A DNA stretch of 64,000 nt from Serpula lacrymans var. lacrymans S7.9 (taxonomy: Eukaryota; Basidiomycota; Agaricomycetes; Boletales; Serpulaceae). Shown one piece after another: positions 21,100 through 32,073 of the stretch (position 1 is its first letter; each line of letters begins with the position of its first letter). Made by a program: the position numbers and the translations under genes. Where the stretch lies: assembly GCF_000218685.1 (NCBI RefSeq), contig NW_006763297.1, positions 2,467,482 through 2,531,481 of the forward strand. Direction: 5' to 3'. The notes below the pieces were generated by a model, which searched no databases, was not told the DNA's origin, and saw only the letters and a list, made by a program, of their open reading frames with translations.

Positions 21100-23172
21100 T
21101 CACGTCGGTTTGTAGTATATTGTCGTGAGGTACTACATAGAAAGGGATCAGTTAATTGAAGCTCTTCATCAAGTTTCTGGTCCATAAAATGGAACATATG
21201 TAAATACTCACCTTCTTTCGATACCTTGTTGTGTTCCCCACCGCAAGAACACCGTTTCGGATCGCACTCGTACTTAAATGGTGCAGAACGACATGCGATG
21301 GAACTGGCAACACACTCGCATCATCAGCTAACCCAGGGCCGTCAAGCCCTAATCTCGTATGCGTAGAGGCCGAGTTTGACTGGGTATGTGCTGCACCTGA
21401 AGTGAGGTGTGCAGTGGTGACGTCTGTTCCAGAAGCCGTCGTTATCGGAAGAGCTGGAGCATCGCTCGTCGGCTGTGGGTTACTTAAGGAATTTGCGACT
21501 GTACTAGTCATCCCAAGCAAACTCCTCCCTTGCTTCCTTCTCCCCTCTCTCTCCCTCTCGCGCTCTCTTTCGCGAGCCTCCCTCTCCCTTTCTCTCTCCC
21601 GCTCACGCCCCCTTGTCACCTGTCCAACTTTGACATTCAAGATCAGCTTGTCAAGGTGGCGTGGGAGGACAGGGGCAGGTGGAATGTTTGGTGCTGGCAC
21701 CTCTTTCCCCCCGCCATATCCACCAGAGTATCCTTGATAATCCCCATGTTGATCATATTCCGACGCAGCGGTATACGCAAGGTAGGCTTCTTCTTCTCTT
21801 GCCGCTGCGATTAACGCAGCAGGTAGTTCTTGCGTCCAACCCCCATCTCCTGATGCATCATTAGAAGGCGCATCAGTAACAGAACCTTGCGCAGATGAGG
21901 TGGTCGTAGACCAGAACGAATGTGCGTGAGCTGCATATTGTTTTCCCGGCGTTTGTGAAACAGCGGGAACAAACGCAGGAGGTGAACTGGGGAGGGATAT
22001 ATTGACTTGAACTTGTGCAGCAGATGCCGATGGTGGGGTGAAGCCTGAGATCGGCACTGCAACGTAGTTGGCCAAACTTCCTTCGTCGTCAACTGCAGTC
22101 GGGAGATCGTCAGCAACCCGCCACTGGTCATCGACGATAAAACGAATATGATGGGTTCCTGGCATGAGTGACACCCAGGTCGTCCAGGTGGTATCAACCG
22201 GTGGATCACTAGATACGATGGTGTGAGTGACAGGCCAAAAAGAGAAAAGAAGATGGCGTACTCTGGTTCCATCGGGACCCTTCCTTTCCAGTTGTTATCT
22301 CCTGCGCGAGCGAGCACAACATTCTTGCCACCCCCTCTCCATGTGATCTTGACGTTGACCGGCTCTTTGGGCTCTTCGAATGGCTTTGGGGTAGTGGTAC
22401 CAGCACGTTTTGGGACTGGTTGCCCGTTCTCGTCAAGGCCAGGCTCAGCGTCGGCGAGGGCTGCGATCTCCTCTTCTGCCTTTATGAGAGCGATGGGGAT
22501 GGTAGAATGGACCGTTTCGGGTAGAAATACTGGTTGGATTTGGTGGTCGTCGTGTTCTTGCCCGTGATCGGGGTAGATCTCTTGCATACGTGACTGCTGT
22601 GGCTGTCGTGAAGAGGAGTGGCCACGGGTGGTGAAAGAATGGGTGGAGCTGTACTGGAGGGGTGCCCCGCGGAAGTAAGGGTTTCCACGACCACGGTGGT
22701 GGTGGTGCACGGGGATATGTGTCGACGGTGGCTGATCCAAAAGAACATCTGCAGAATAATTGTTGTTGTTGACGCGATTACTGTTATCAGCTGTGTTTTT
22801 AACATTGAGTGGTCTCCCACGGGGAGAAGTTCCAGTATTAGAAGCATTATTTATTTGTGCCGTGTTAGATACTGGAATTGGGATTGGAATCGGCGATGAT
22901 GTTCGTGGAGGACGGCGGTAATGAGAAAGGGGGGATGAGTTACTGGAATTGTGGTGCGACGACGCTGGTGTGAGCGACAAAGACGCCAGGTCTGGCAATT
23001 CAAGGGATTTTTTCTTTGTTCTCAGAGACCGATGGGGCTGGTTGGGGCTCGATGAGCTCGGCGACGGCGATTGTGCTCGTCGCTGTGCCGCATGGCGAGA
23101 AGGCGAGTCCACGCGCCGGCTGGGTATGGGGGCTGGTCGGTTGTGATTAGTATTCGAGGTGGTGTTCCCCAT
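21100..23172 (-). CDS. AMPK/SNF1 complex beta subunit
   Basis: Scaffold of the SNF1/AMPK heterotrimer; binds glycogen through a CBM48 and holds the alpha and gamma subunits. Three exons (22262-23172, 21212-22208, 21100-21132, read leftward) give 646 residues. I chose ATG 23170-23172 over one three codons upstream because MGNTTSN is a textbook N-myristoylation signal (Gly2, Ser6), as on animal beta subunits. A low-complexity region of about 270 residues precedes the CBM48: VNVKITWRGGGKNVVLARAG, NNWKGRVPMEP, and after the intron WVSLMPGTHHIRFIVDDQWR. A Ser/Ala-rich linker leads to the alpha-binding C-terminus: PPAPVLPRHLDKLILN, HHLSTSAIRNGVLAVGNTTR and YRKKYLTTIYYKPT. Inside that last module sits an Arg-Glu repeat insert at about 21530-21610. 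Confidence 0.93.
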
Positions 23173-24037
23173 CGCAGACAACAGTAGTCTTCGTGCGGCC
23201 GTCGTTGCGTTCGTCGTTGACCAAAAAAGTCTTTGTCGTTGTGTGGGTCGACGAGCTCAACCTGATAGACGTAAAGATAGAATAATTGAGTTAATTTTCC
23301 TATTTGTTGGAGTTTAAATTAATTAGGTAAATGAGATGATTAAGTTGATGTTGGCGCTGTTTGGCTCTGGTGGCGCCCGTCCTCTTCCTTCACGCAACGA
23401 TGGCAGCCTTAATCACAATCATTCTGGAGGACAGCTTCAAACGCCAAGAGGATCACACAGTACAGCATCGAGACAGCTGTATATGCGGTAAGAGGCATTC
23501 ACAACTATGTCTAGCAATTTTATATATCAGTGGGCGTCTACTATATTTTGGTGAGCAGAACACCGTAATGGTCCATATTAATGTTTACTCGGAGCTCTCA
23601 GAAATGAGAGGCTCGCTTTCATTCTAGACATTGCTTGAACCTCGAGGTAGCGCGTATTCTTGCTTATCTATGGAAGATTTATTCTTGAGGGCAATTTGTC
23701 CCGAAACCGCGGATGAATGTTCGAATTTGGTACGAAGGACATCTACATGTGTTTTCCGCAAGTTTTTCCGCTCTGTTCGGTCACCCGAATTGTGGTGCTT
23801 AGTATAATTGCCACGCCTCACGCACGAAGCATTCATTTACGCCGTCAGTTTAAGCGCACCTAGTTTATCTCTTCTCTTGTCCTGAATATTGTTTCGTGCG
23901 CTCGGTTTTTTGACGCCAGAAATAGGATTCTTCAGTCATGTTAATGACCAGTTGATGGAAACCAATTCACGACGACAATTACCAATAACCACTGGCACAA
24001 TACGCCAACCGAAGGGTGTACCACACTGGTCTTAACG
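23173..24037. other. Gap between AMPK beta start and NLR pseudogene
   Basis: Upstream region of the leftward AMPK beta gene followed by sequence with no recognisable frames. It marks the left border of the degraded and mobile island. Confidence 0.4.
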
Positions 24038-26225
24038 ATGGCCTCCAGTGAATCCTCTTGCTTCTTTTATCGAAAGAGGCAAAGAACTGGGGATCATCCA
24101 AAAAATCCTCGATGCAACGCACGAGGATTTGGATTCACCAGCTTGGTGCGTCATACATGGTATGCCTGGGCTTGCAGTGACACAGCTAGCTCCTAATACA
24201 CAAAATCAACGTTTCTCCGAAAGCGATATAAGTTTTTTTGGTCTCCAATTCTTCGGTAGAGAAGCTCAATCAGGGTTTCTCGAAGGTTCTCGGACTCGTC
24301 GCACATCGCGAGCGACACCGTTCGGAGCAGGAAGTGAAGTTGACCGCTGCAGCTGCTGGTTAGAAGATGCATCATCTGTCACCTGGCTCGTTGACGATAT
24401 CGCAAGGGACGCAATCGGCTTTCTTCGGGAGCATATACCTCGGAAGAATTCTCAAGGTCGTATTCTGTACAGTATTCATACGGAAGATGTGGCGAAGGCC
24501 GTATCGAACTTGACAAGGCAGCGAGACGCAATCCTCGAGCTTCATGTCGCTGACTTAGAAGATGCCACAACACTGTTATTTGACGCGGATATAGATATGA
24601 CGGACGTTACATCTTCCGCCTCCGTCAAACGGCTCGTGGGTATTGTAGGGCGACTGCCGCTGGCTATAGTTCAGGCAGCTGCGTTCATGAAGCAATCAAA
24701 GCAGAGCATTGTTCAGCCATTGCAAATATACAAAAATTCGGAGTTGAAAACCCAGGTTTTTCTGACTTTTCCACCACGCTATAATAGCTTATCATGTATA
24801 TTTGAAAAGATACTCATATGGGAAAACGACTTATCTATATACCAGCAAATGTCGGTGACAGCGACCTTCATCTCTCAGAATCAATATCTGTCTCCCAACT
24901 TTCTGAAGTTGCTTTCATCTTGGACCCGGAAAGTATACCAGTTAATCAGGTCCTTGTCGAGGGAGCAAAAAAGATGCTGGAAAAATCTCCACAGTCGATG
25001 TCATACGACTCTGTTCAGGAGGTGGAGTCAGCTATCGCAGAACTCAAACGCTACTAAAGTGCAGGTTAATTCCTTGCTGAAAATCATTGAGGATGAAGCC
25101 TATACTCCAGTCTCTCGCTATCAACATTTTCTCGCAATTAGAACGTCATAAACTTGCACAGCAACTAGTACATGCGTCTTTGGCGCGACTCCAAAATAGC
25201 AATAATACTACAACACTACATATTCATGACTGGATCCGACTCACCGTACAGGAGTGTGCAAAGGGAGGCGGCACCGCTGATCTCTGGTTCGACGGTGCTG
25301 TCGAGATAATTTGTGGAGCCTTGCAGAACAGCGAGATGTTCAGTTCACCACAAAGTTGAGTCCAATGCGAGCTCTTCATCCCCCATATCCACTCACTCAC
25401 CAATTTGCGTGTAGCAACAGGGGACTGCTTACTTGTGCGGACGTAAATATGTCGCAGTATCTGGAAAGTCGAGGAAGATACAAAGAGAAGAAACTATTTC
25501 GATAGGTACTCACCGGCATAGAGGAGTGCATGGGACAGGAATGTAGAAACACTATTTGTAGTGCACAAACTATCAGGAATCAGCCTGCTGCAAAGATGCG
25601 GAAAGTTTATATGAAAGGACGCTCGTAGGCAGGGACAAGCACTCAGGGACAAGCACCGGAAGACATTGGTTACGGTACACAATCTAGCCTGGCTACACGA
25701 ACTGCAAGGACGGTACCGTGATGCTGAAGTATTACATAAGGCGAACACTCGAAGGACTAGGAAAGGAACTAGGAGACGGACACCCTACGACGCTATCGGC
25801 GGTTTACAGTTTGGCTTTGTGATGTGAGCTGCAAGGACGACACGACCAGGCGGAGAAACTGTATCTTTGCGCACTGAAAGGCAAGGGAAAGTGCCACGGA
25901 AATTGAAGATATACGAACGCTATCGACTGTGAACAATTTGACAGGGGTTTATCAATCACAGAAACAGTACGGCAAGGCAGAATATCTGTACCAGCGAGCC
26001 CTTTCTGGAGAGGAGAAGCAACTTGGGCCTCAACGTCCAAGCACACTTACAACAATACAATCTCGCCGCAGTCTATCGGAGCTACTGATTAAGCGGACAC
26101 TAGTTGGAAGAGAAAAACAGGTAAAGCCTGAACATTCAAACATTCCGCTCACAGTATATGGCCTAGCAATATCGGAATCACTCGCTGATTTCTTGCGAGT
26201 TGGCAAAGGCGGAGCGGTTTGAGCG
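24038..26225 (+). pseudogene. Broken NB-ARC-TPR (NLR-like) gene
   Basis: Recognisable pieces of a fungal NOD-like receptor in changing frames. NTPase part: FIERGKELGIIQKILDATHE and WCVIHGMPGL, followed by AVTQLA where a Walker A Gly-Lys-Thr is expected. SVEKLNQGFSKVLGLVAHRE comes in another frame and is ended by a stop, then WLVDDIARDAIGFLREHIPR, GRILYSIHTEDVAKAVS and IVGRLPLAIVQAAAFM. Post-NTPase part: ILDPESIPVNQVLVEGAKKM and HIDWIRL-type sequence (HIHDWIRLTVQECAKGG). C-terminal kinesin-light-chain TPRs are spread over at least two frames: WLHELQGRYRDAE, ELGDGHPTTLSAVYSLAL, ELQGRHDQAEKLYLCALKGK and TVNNLTGVYQSQKQYGKAEY. Fungal NLRs act in self/non-self recognition and cell death. This copy cannot make the full protein. 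Confidence 0.8.
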
Positions 26226-26685
26226 GGCTACGTGGCCTTCGCCATAGGTCATGTCTATCCAGAGCATTTCAAAAATAGAGCAGCATGCAGGGTCATACAA
26301 ACGCACGCTCAGCTTGCTGATCTATCTCAACATTACGATGCAGGTATCATGATATTATTCTTCGGAAGTGTGCTTATAGGAGACTATAATATTATGAAAT
26401 AGGGATTCAGCCAAAGTTTCAAGATAATCAAATGGGTTGAAGAACACACGATGTAAGTACAGTCGGTGCCATATCCACTCTAGCTTCCAAGCCATCTAAT
26501 CACACCTAGGATGAGACTAAGTATTGGCTCTTACTATCCGATGTCAGTGCCGTTGGTAATGATTATTGGATTTTGGAAGAGGTCATCTCATACGATTTCT
26601 ATTGTGCACTCCTATCTGAGAAGAAAACAAACGCTACAGCGATGGCAAGCGTCACACAACTTTGCAAACAGAACGATGACCAATA
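26226..26685. other. Degraded sequence between two pseudogenes
   Basis: No intact gene. A plus-strand stretch from about 26513 stays open to a TGA near 26716 without an ATG at its head. It may be more of the NLR pseudogene or chance, and no motif was recognised. Confidence 0.3.
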
Positions 26686-27610
26686 TTACCCCAGTGCTCT
26701 ACATGCAGACGTATGAACAGCGACATTAACTTTGACAACTATAATATACATAGTATTTAGCATATCCATAGAACACTCAGACCGGTTCACCATCGTAGAG
26801 ATGATCTTGAAAAAGTAATCCTTATCTATACCTCGATTATACACTGATAGTGAGCGGGGAGATGGCAGAGTCAATCTGTCGATAAAAGTAGGCCAACTGG
26901 GGGAGATGACTTGAATGCCCCTTAGGGTATGCGTGATACGTCCTAGACCAAGAGGTGCCGGACCGTCGTGCAGGCGAAAATCTACGTGATCGAGTTTTTC
27001 GCTATGAATCAATACATAGATAGGCATCTGTTACGGATATCCTGAGGCGGTTAAGGGTCAGATCAGTCAGATGCTTAACCTGACCGAATACAAAACCGAC
27101 AAAATTTCGCAGTAAACTCCTGCCAAAGAGCATGCCGCAGAACATGAGCTTGCGAAGATTAGGCGTGATGTTTCAATATCTCGAGAGCATGGAATATCAT
27201 CAGACAGTCAGCATCTGGGTCGCTGTAAATCTCGATTTTCAGGGGGAGGTTACGGGAGCGCTCGAGCCAAAGCTTCAACATAGCTATGAAGGACGGTACA
27301 TCGTAATCGTTGCGATGACGAGAAGAGATACCAATGGATGACCAGAGCTCGGGCGTGACTGCTCGCCAACGGCGACACACTTAGGTAAGGAAAAGTGGCG
27401 CTTGGACCACGCTTGGTTCTGGGCGCTCAGCAGGCAAGGAAAGGACAGATATGTTCTGTAGCAATTCTACGGGCACAGCGCAAATACACCGTCTTCTAAT
27501 TCATTATTTTCTTGCGAGAAGTGCATCAACTTGGTGCTCGACATCAAGGAGCTCCTGTTCACGTCCTTGCGGTGTTCGGCGGACTTCGTGTCGTGATTCA
27601 TCTACAAGAT
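26686..27610 (-). pseudogene. Broken F-box/LRR-like gene
   Basis: Minus-strand remnants of a mushroom-type F-box protein. The N-terminal coiled segment VDESRHEVRRTPQGREQELL (then DVEHQVDALLARK) runs into two stop codons. In the same frame VPVELLQNISVLSLPAERPE follows, then another stop, then VCRRWRAVTPELWSSIGISS and LKLWLERSRNLPLKIEIYSD, which are typical F-box and post-F-box blocks. Farther left, in other frames, come VKHLTDLTLNRLRISVTDAY, HVDFRLHDGPAPLGLGRITH and LTLPSPRSLSVYNRGIDKDY. The gene is interrupted by stops and frameshifts and has no start codon before it meets the transposon edge at 27635. F-box proteins normally recruit substrates to SCF ubiquitin ligases; this copy looks dead. 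Confidence 0.7.
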
Positions 27611-27634
27611 TCTGAGGACTGAACAGTCAGAAAA

Positions 27635-27716
27635 TAGCGACATTCGAAGTAAACGCTGAAAATATTTCAGGCGCCTGAAAAAATAAAAGTGATGATTTGT
27701 AAGCATGCTGTAGTTG
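27635..27716 (+). repeat. Left terminal inverted repeat
   Basis: 82 bp, starting TAGCGACATTCGAAG and ending GCATGCTGTAGTTG. It is identical to the reverse complement of 31992-32073. A 16-bp perfect palindrome, TTTCAGGCGCCTGAAA, lies at 27665-27680. Similarity continues imperfectly for about 15 bp inward. Confidence 0.93.
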
Positions 27717-27790
27717 AAAAAAAATATGTGCAAACTGATAAGATATCGAAATCAAGAAATATCGAGTTTCAACTCAGAATAACTAGTTAG

Positions 27791-27798
27791 TATATAAG
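27791..27798 (+). promoter_or_regulatory. TATA box of the transposase gene
   Basis: TATATAAG lies 58 bp before the transposase ATG at 27856, a fitting distance for a fungal TATA-driven promoter. It is inside the element, 75 bp past the left inverted repeat. Confidence 0.5.
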
Positions 27799-27855
27799 AA
27801 AGAGACTCATAATCAAATCTGATCCCCCAAATCTCGACTCTATAATACTGTCATT

Positions 27856-29471
27856 ATGAGTAGAAACCGTGCCTCCATCCGTGATCAGCACTTGGAAATT
27901 CTCGATGACATCTATGTCAGTGCACAAAACCGAACACTGCAGACCATTGTCGACACTCTCGCTGCTGAGGACGTGCCATCTGATCGATCTGGCACGAGTT
28001 ACTCGTCGATCGATTCGGACTCAGTAGGGGTGTCGCTAAGCAGCTCACCGCGTGCGGGACTCGAGTCTGTGGGATCGGACTTTGGCGCAGAGCTCGACTT
28101 GGAATCGGTAGGGCCGCTTAGTGAGTCGGGTGGCGAGTCAGATGAAGAGGCCGAAAGTACTACCTCAGAAGATGAGCAACCATGGCTGATTGATAGGTTC
28201 AGCTTCATGCAGTTGACCTCTGCACTATACATCATGCTCCACACCGCCGTGGAGGAGACACGCATTTTTTTCCCCAAAAGCCCTGCTTTTCGGCAGCCTC
28301 AGCTAGGCTTACTTGAGTGGGCCCGCCATAATGATCTCGGCCATTTCTTGCGTAAACTACGCTTACGTCCCACGACCTTTGATGCGATTGTCACACTAAT
28401 TGAAAATCACCAAATATTTCATAATTCATCCAATAGCCCCCAGTATCCCACGGCCCTTCAGCTCGGAATATTCCTTGTTCGCGTTGGCCACTATGGAAAT
28501 GCGGCATCGTGTAATGAAGTAGCCGAGTGGGCAGGAGTATCAGTCGGCACTGTTGTCCTGTCCACTAAGCGGGTGGCCTTGGCGCTCATGTCTTTGCATG
28601 ACATGGCTATGTGCAGTCCCACAGACGATGAAAAACGAAAAGCCAAAGCTTTTGTCCAATCAAAAGTGTGCGAATCATGGCGTGACGGCTGGCTTTCGGT
28701 CGATGGGACAACATTCCCATTGTTTCAAAAGCCGAGCCATTTTGGCGAGGCTTGGTACGATCGATCATCAAACTATTCGATGAATGCTCAGGTACAAAAA
28801 TTGCTTATTAATACATTTTATCTAATTCTTTGTTTTAGCTCGTAACCCTGCCTCACAACTTACGGATCGTTGACTACGCCCTGGGGCACACAGGCAGTGT
28901 GCACGACTCTTACGCGTTTGAAGCTACACAAATCTTCCGTGATCACGCGCTATTTCTGGATGCCGGAGAGTGGATATGGGCTGACTCAGCGTATCCCATC
29001 CAAGATTGGTGCATGGCGCCATTCAAGCGGCCCACAAATGGTAATCTCACACAGAGTGAACGCCACTATAATTACTATCTATCGCGTATCCGTATCCGTT
29101 CCGAACACGCTATTGGCTTACTTAAGGGCCGTTTTCAATCACTCCACGAACTCCGCATTCAAATTAGCTCGCAAGATCGGCACGAATGGGCCGTAACGTG
29201 GCTCAAGTCGTGCTTCATCCTCCACAACTTGGTAATTCTGATTGAAGGTGACGAGAGCTCGGATAACTGGTCCGATCCGGGTGGGCATAACAACCATGAT
29301 GGTGTAGATGATCAGAGTGAGCCTTCGGAGGACGTGCCTGATGATATTGCGGTAGTTGGTGAGTTGCCAGCTGCCCCGAGTGTTATTGATGGTGTCACTA
29401 TTCCTGAAGGACAGCTCTTTCGCCACCGTCTAATGCTAGCACTATTCTCGAGTCACCTGTATGTAGATTAA
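27856..29471 (+). CDS. Harbinger-type DDE transposase
   Basis: Endonuclease of the DDE_Tnp_4 / Harbinger family, expected to cut and paste the element together with its Myb-like partner. Two exons, 27856-28791 and 28839-29471, separated by a 47-nt GT-AG intron, encode 522 residues. A Ser/Asp/Glu-rich N-terminus of about 110 residues precedes a helix-turn-helix-like part (CNEVAEWAGVSVGTVVLSTK). Catalytic residues can be placed at Asp in GWLSVDGTTFPLF, Asp in WIWADSAYPIQDW and Glu in IRSEHAIGLLKGRF. Supporting blocks are YSMNAQLVTLPHNLRIVDYA, GHTGSVHDSYAF and CFILHNLVI. No stop or frameshift was found, and the complete triad fits an active enzyme. The ATG at 27856 follows a TATA box. Confidence 0.92.
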
Positions 29472-29594
29472 ATTCATTGTCAGCTTTCTAGTCAGACATA
29501 CAAACTGAATTCCATTTGTAAAATAAAACAAAGCACGAGTACAAAAGTTCATCACAACAGTATAGCAAGCAGAGATAGCAAGTTAAGTCAATGT

Positions 29595-31895
29595 CTATAT
29601 CATCCTCCCATCAATCACCATCGAATCGTCATTGCCATCAGCACTATTCTCATGTTCATCACCGCTATACTCCTTTTCTGCGATGGACGCTCCTGGTTCA
29701 AACGTGGATGAGGGCAAGGTGGAAGTGGAGGCAACAGGTCCAACAATTGACTGTTCAAAGAGGTCAGAGATGATGGAAGAAGGGACAGGGGAGGTGGAGT
29801 TGTCCATGAGAAGCGTTGAGATAATGCGATTGTCCAAACCAGGGATGTCCTTGACAGCCTGGATAAGTTCGAACTTCATCCTCAACATGTCCTTTTCATG
29901 TTGTCTTTGTTCACGTTCTCTTTTAATTTGGCCTTCGGTAATCAACGTCACCTTCTCCTTGAACTGTTCGTGTTGCAAGACAACAGTCTCCTTCTCCCTC
30001 TTCCGATTTTCGAAGCGTGCGCGCTCTGCAATTGCGGTGTACTTCGCATTCTTTGCGGCCATTTTACCTCCCTGCACAACGAGTTTCTCCTGCTCAAGGT
30101 TAGTCTTTCCCTGCATGGCCTGTGCGACAGGCTCCATGACCCGCTGCATCATAGACATGTTGTCTTCTAACTGGGACCGCTGACGTTTACGAGGTTTGTC
30201 GTCTCCCTTTTCTGGACGCAATGATTCGTCCTTACTTGGCTGATCCTTCGTAGTGGATCGCCTATTCGTAGTGACACGCTGCTCCTGGGCGGCTTCTTTG
30301 CCTGATGCAGCCAGCTGATTGCGAAGGGCGTCTCTGATGTTTACAGACGTAGCAGGATGTTTGCCTTTTTTCAAAGCAGGGATAGGTGGAGAAACAGGAG
30401 GCGAAGTTGCAGGAGGCGGAGTAGAAGTCTGCGGTAAGTTTGAGAAAAAGTTGGATCGTCCAGATGCGGGGGAGGCAGGTGGTTGATCGGAAAAGAAACT
30501 AGATGTAGGAGAGGGCGGATACTGGTTTGCGGAGAAACCAGAGTTGTCATTGTCCAAGGTGGGAGACATGGGAAATGGCATCCCCAAAGCACCAGAGATC
30601 GAAGATGTCTGGTATTGGGGTTGGGGTAAAGGAGACATTGGGAGTACGGGCTGACCTTGACCCTGACCCAGTGTATCATGCTGCAGTTTAGAAAAAAGAG
30701 ACTCGAATGAAGAGATGGAGTGGTTGTCCTGAAACAGAGAAGATAACGATTGATGATAAGCCCCAGGAAAAAGGCTGGAAGCATTCGAGTCGAAGAAATT
30801 TGGGTCAGTTGTCATAGACGGTAATGACGTTAACGAAACACCATAAGGCATGGACGATACAGAGGACGACGTCATGCTCGGGTCCACATGGGAGCTGTTG
30901 CGATGGTTAACGTACTGAGGCATGGAGTGAAGCTGATGGAGTTGCTGATTCGGCGGGTGGTAGTTCAGATTATATTGGCTCGTTGTCTGCGTGTCAACCG
31001 GGTAGTGCTGCTGCTGCTGTGCAGGGATATCCAACGCCATGGCTGAGGCCACATTGCTTGCATCATGGTGGCTAGTATGACCCCCACCGCGCGTGTTTGA
31101 GAACAGAAGATTGTAGGCCTGTGCCTCATGATCCTGACCTGCATCTGATGACGTTGTGAAAGGGTTGTAGCTGGGGATCTTCCTCCAGAAGCCATGCAAA
31201 CGATGGAACATTTTGAACTTGGCCGTGATTGCACCTGGTAGTATGGTAAACACATGTAGGAAGGCAGAAATCGAACGAACTAACGTATAAACGCACCAAT
31301 TGGTCCCGTATACTCGGGGTTCCTCTCTAGTTGCTCAAACGTAAGACCAGCTCCAGTACGGCCCAGCTCCTGACAAGACTGGCGGTATTTTTTCTTCAGC
31401 CTGGATAAATAATCGTTATCTAAATATTAGGTTCAGCTGATCAACAAATAACACTTACGAAGAGAGGTGGTTATCGACCGCCTTTGTATACCTCACCGGG
31501 TCAGACTTGAGAGTCGCACAAATAGTCGGATCACTCTCCACACCAAATACATACTGTGCAAGCTCCCCGTGTAACACCACCTTGCTAGACTTAGCCTGTC
31601 CCTTCTTTCTACTCTCCTTGGTGGCATCTTCCTGAGAATCCGAGAAAAGTAAATGTCGCTTTTCGACATTCTGTTCCAGCCAGTCTAGGAGACGATCAGT
31701 ACGGTCAGCAGTCCACTTGATACCTGGTCGCCTAGACTTGCGGGAACCTTGGGTGTTCCTATTGTCGACATCACTGTCAGATAATTCGTCGTTATCGTCT
31801 ACATCGTCGTCAACAGGGGGTCTTGAATGCCGCGAAGGTTGTCGATGCATGGAGTGGTGAGGCACAAGCGTGGGGACGAAAACAACCTGTGTCAT
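29595..31895 (-). CDS. Myb/SANT-like partner protein of the Harbinger element
   Basis: Second gene of the transposon. In known Harbinger systems the Myb-like protein binds the element's ends and brings the transposase into the nucleus. Three exons (31459-31895, 31297-31400, 29595-31234, read leftward) give 726 residues. After an acidic/basic start the trihelix region reads GIKWTADRTDRLLDWLEQNV, VVLHGELAQYVFGV and LKKKYRQSCQELGRTGAGLT, ending FEQLERNPEYTGPIG. A long Gln/Ser/Pro-rich middle follows. A charged coiled coil near the end (ERARFENRKREKETVVLQHE, REREQRQHEKDMLRMKFELI) could drive oligomerisation. I placed the start at the ATG 31893-31895; farther upstream the frame runs into the inverted repeat without an ATG. 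Confidence 0.85.
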
Positions 31896-31991
31896 TTGCT
31901 GTCCATTCCATAATACGGTCCAAGTTGAAGCGGAGTTCAACAGATTGGCATTATCAAAGGAATTTTTTTTGTAAGCGCCGTATTTTCTTTC

Positions 31992-32073
31992 CAACTACAG
32001 CATGCTTACAAATCATCACTTTTATTTTTTCAGGCGCCTGAAATATTTTCAGCGTTTACTTCGAATGTCGCTA
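31992..32073 (-). repeat. Right terminal inverted repeat
   Basis: 82 bp, the exact reverse complement of the left repeat. The same 16-bp palindrome occurs at 32028-32043. Confidence 0.93.

Larger units (their letters stand above)
27635..32073. mobile_element. Complete PIF/Harbinger-type DNA transposon
   Basis: A 4,439-bp element bounded by 82-bp inverted repeats that I find identical base for base. It carries the two-gene set characteristic of PIF/Harbinger elements: a DDE nuclease (27856-29471, plus) and a Myb/SANT-like DNA-binding protein (29595-31895, minus), convergent with 123 bp between their stops. Both frames are open and splice cleanly, so the copy looks young and possibly competent. 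The flanks read ...GAAAA before the left end and ATGTTTC... after the right end. The outermost TA of each repeat could itself be the target duplication (TA/TA); a 3-bp TWA duplication is not clean here. It sits between the F-box pseudogene and AMD1. Confidence 0.9.

Noticed and set aside
21540..21605. Simple CT microsatellite as a non-coding repeat
   Set aside because: It lies inside the AMPK beta reading frame and is translated as Arg-Glu repeats without breaking the frame.
29632..30183. Plus-strand open frame of 183 codons
   Set aside because: It is the antisense of the Myb-like partner gene of the transposon, which has coiled-coil and trihelix content; the plus frame has none.
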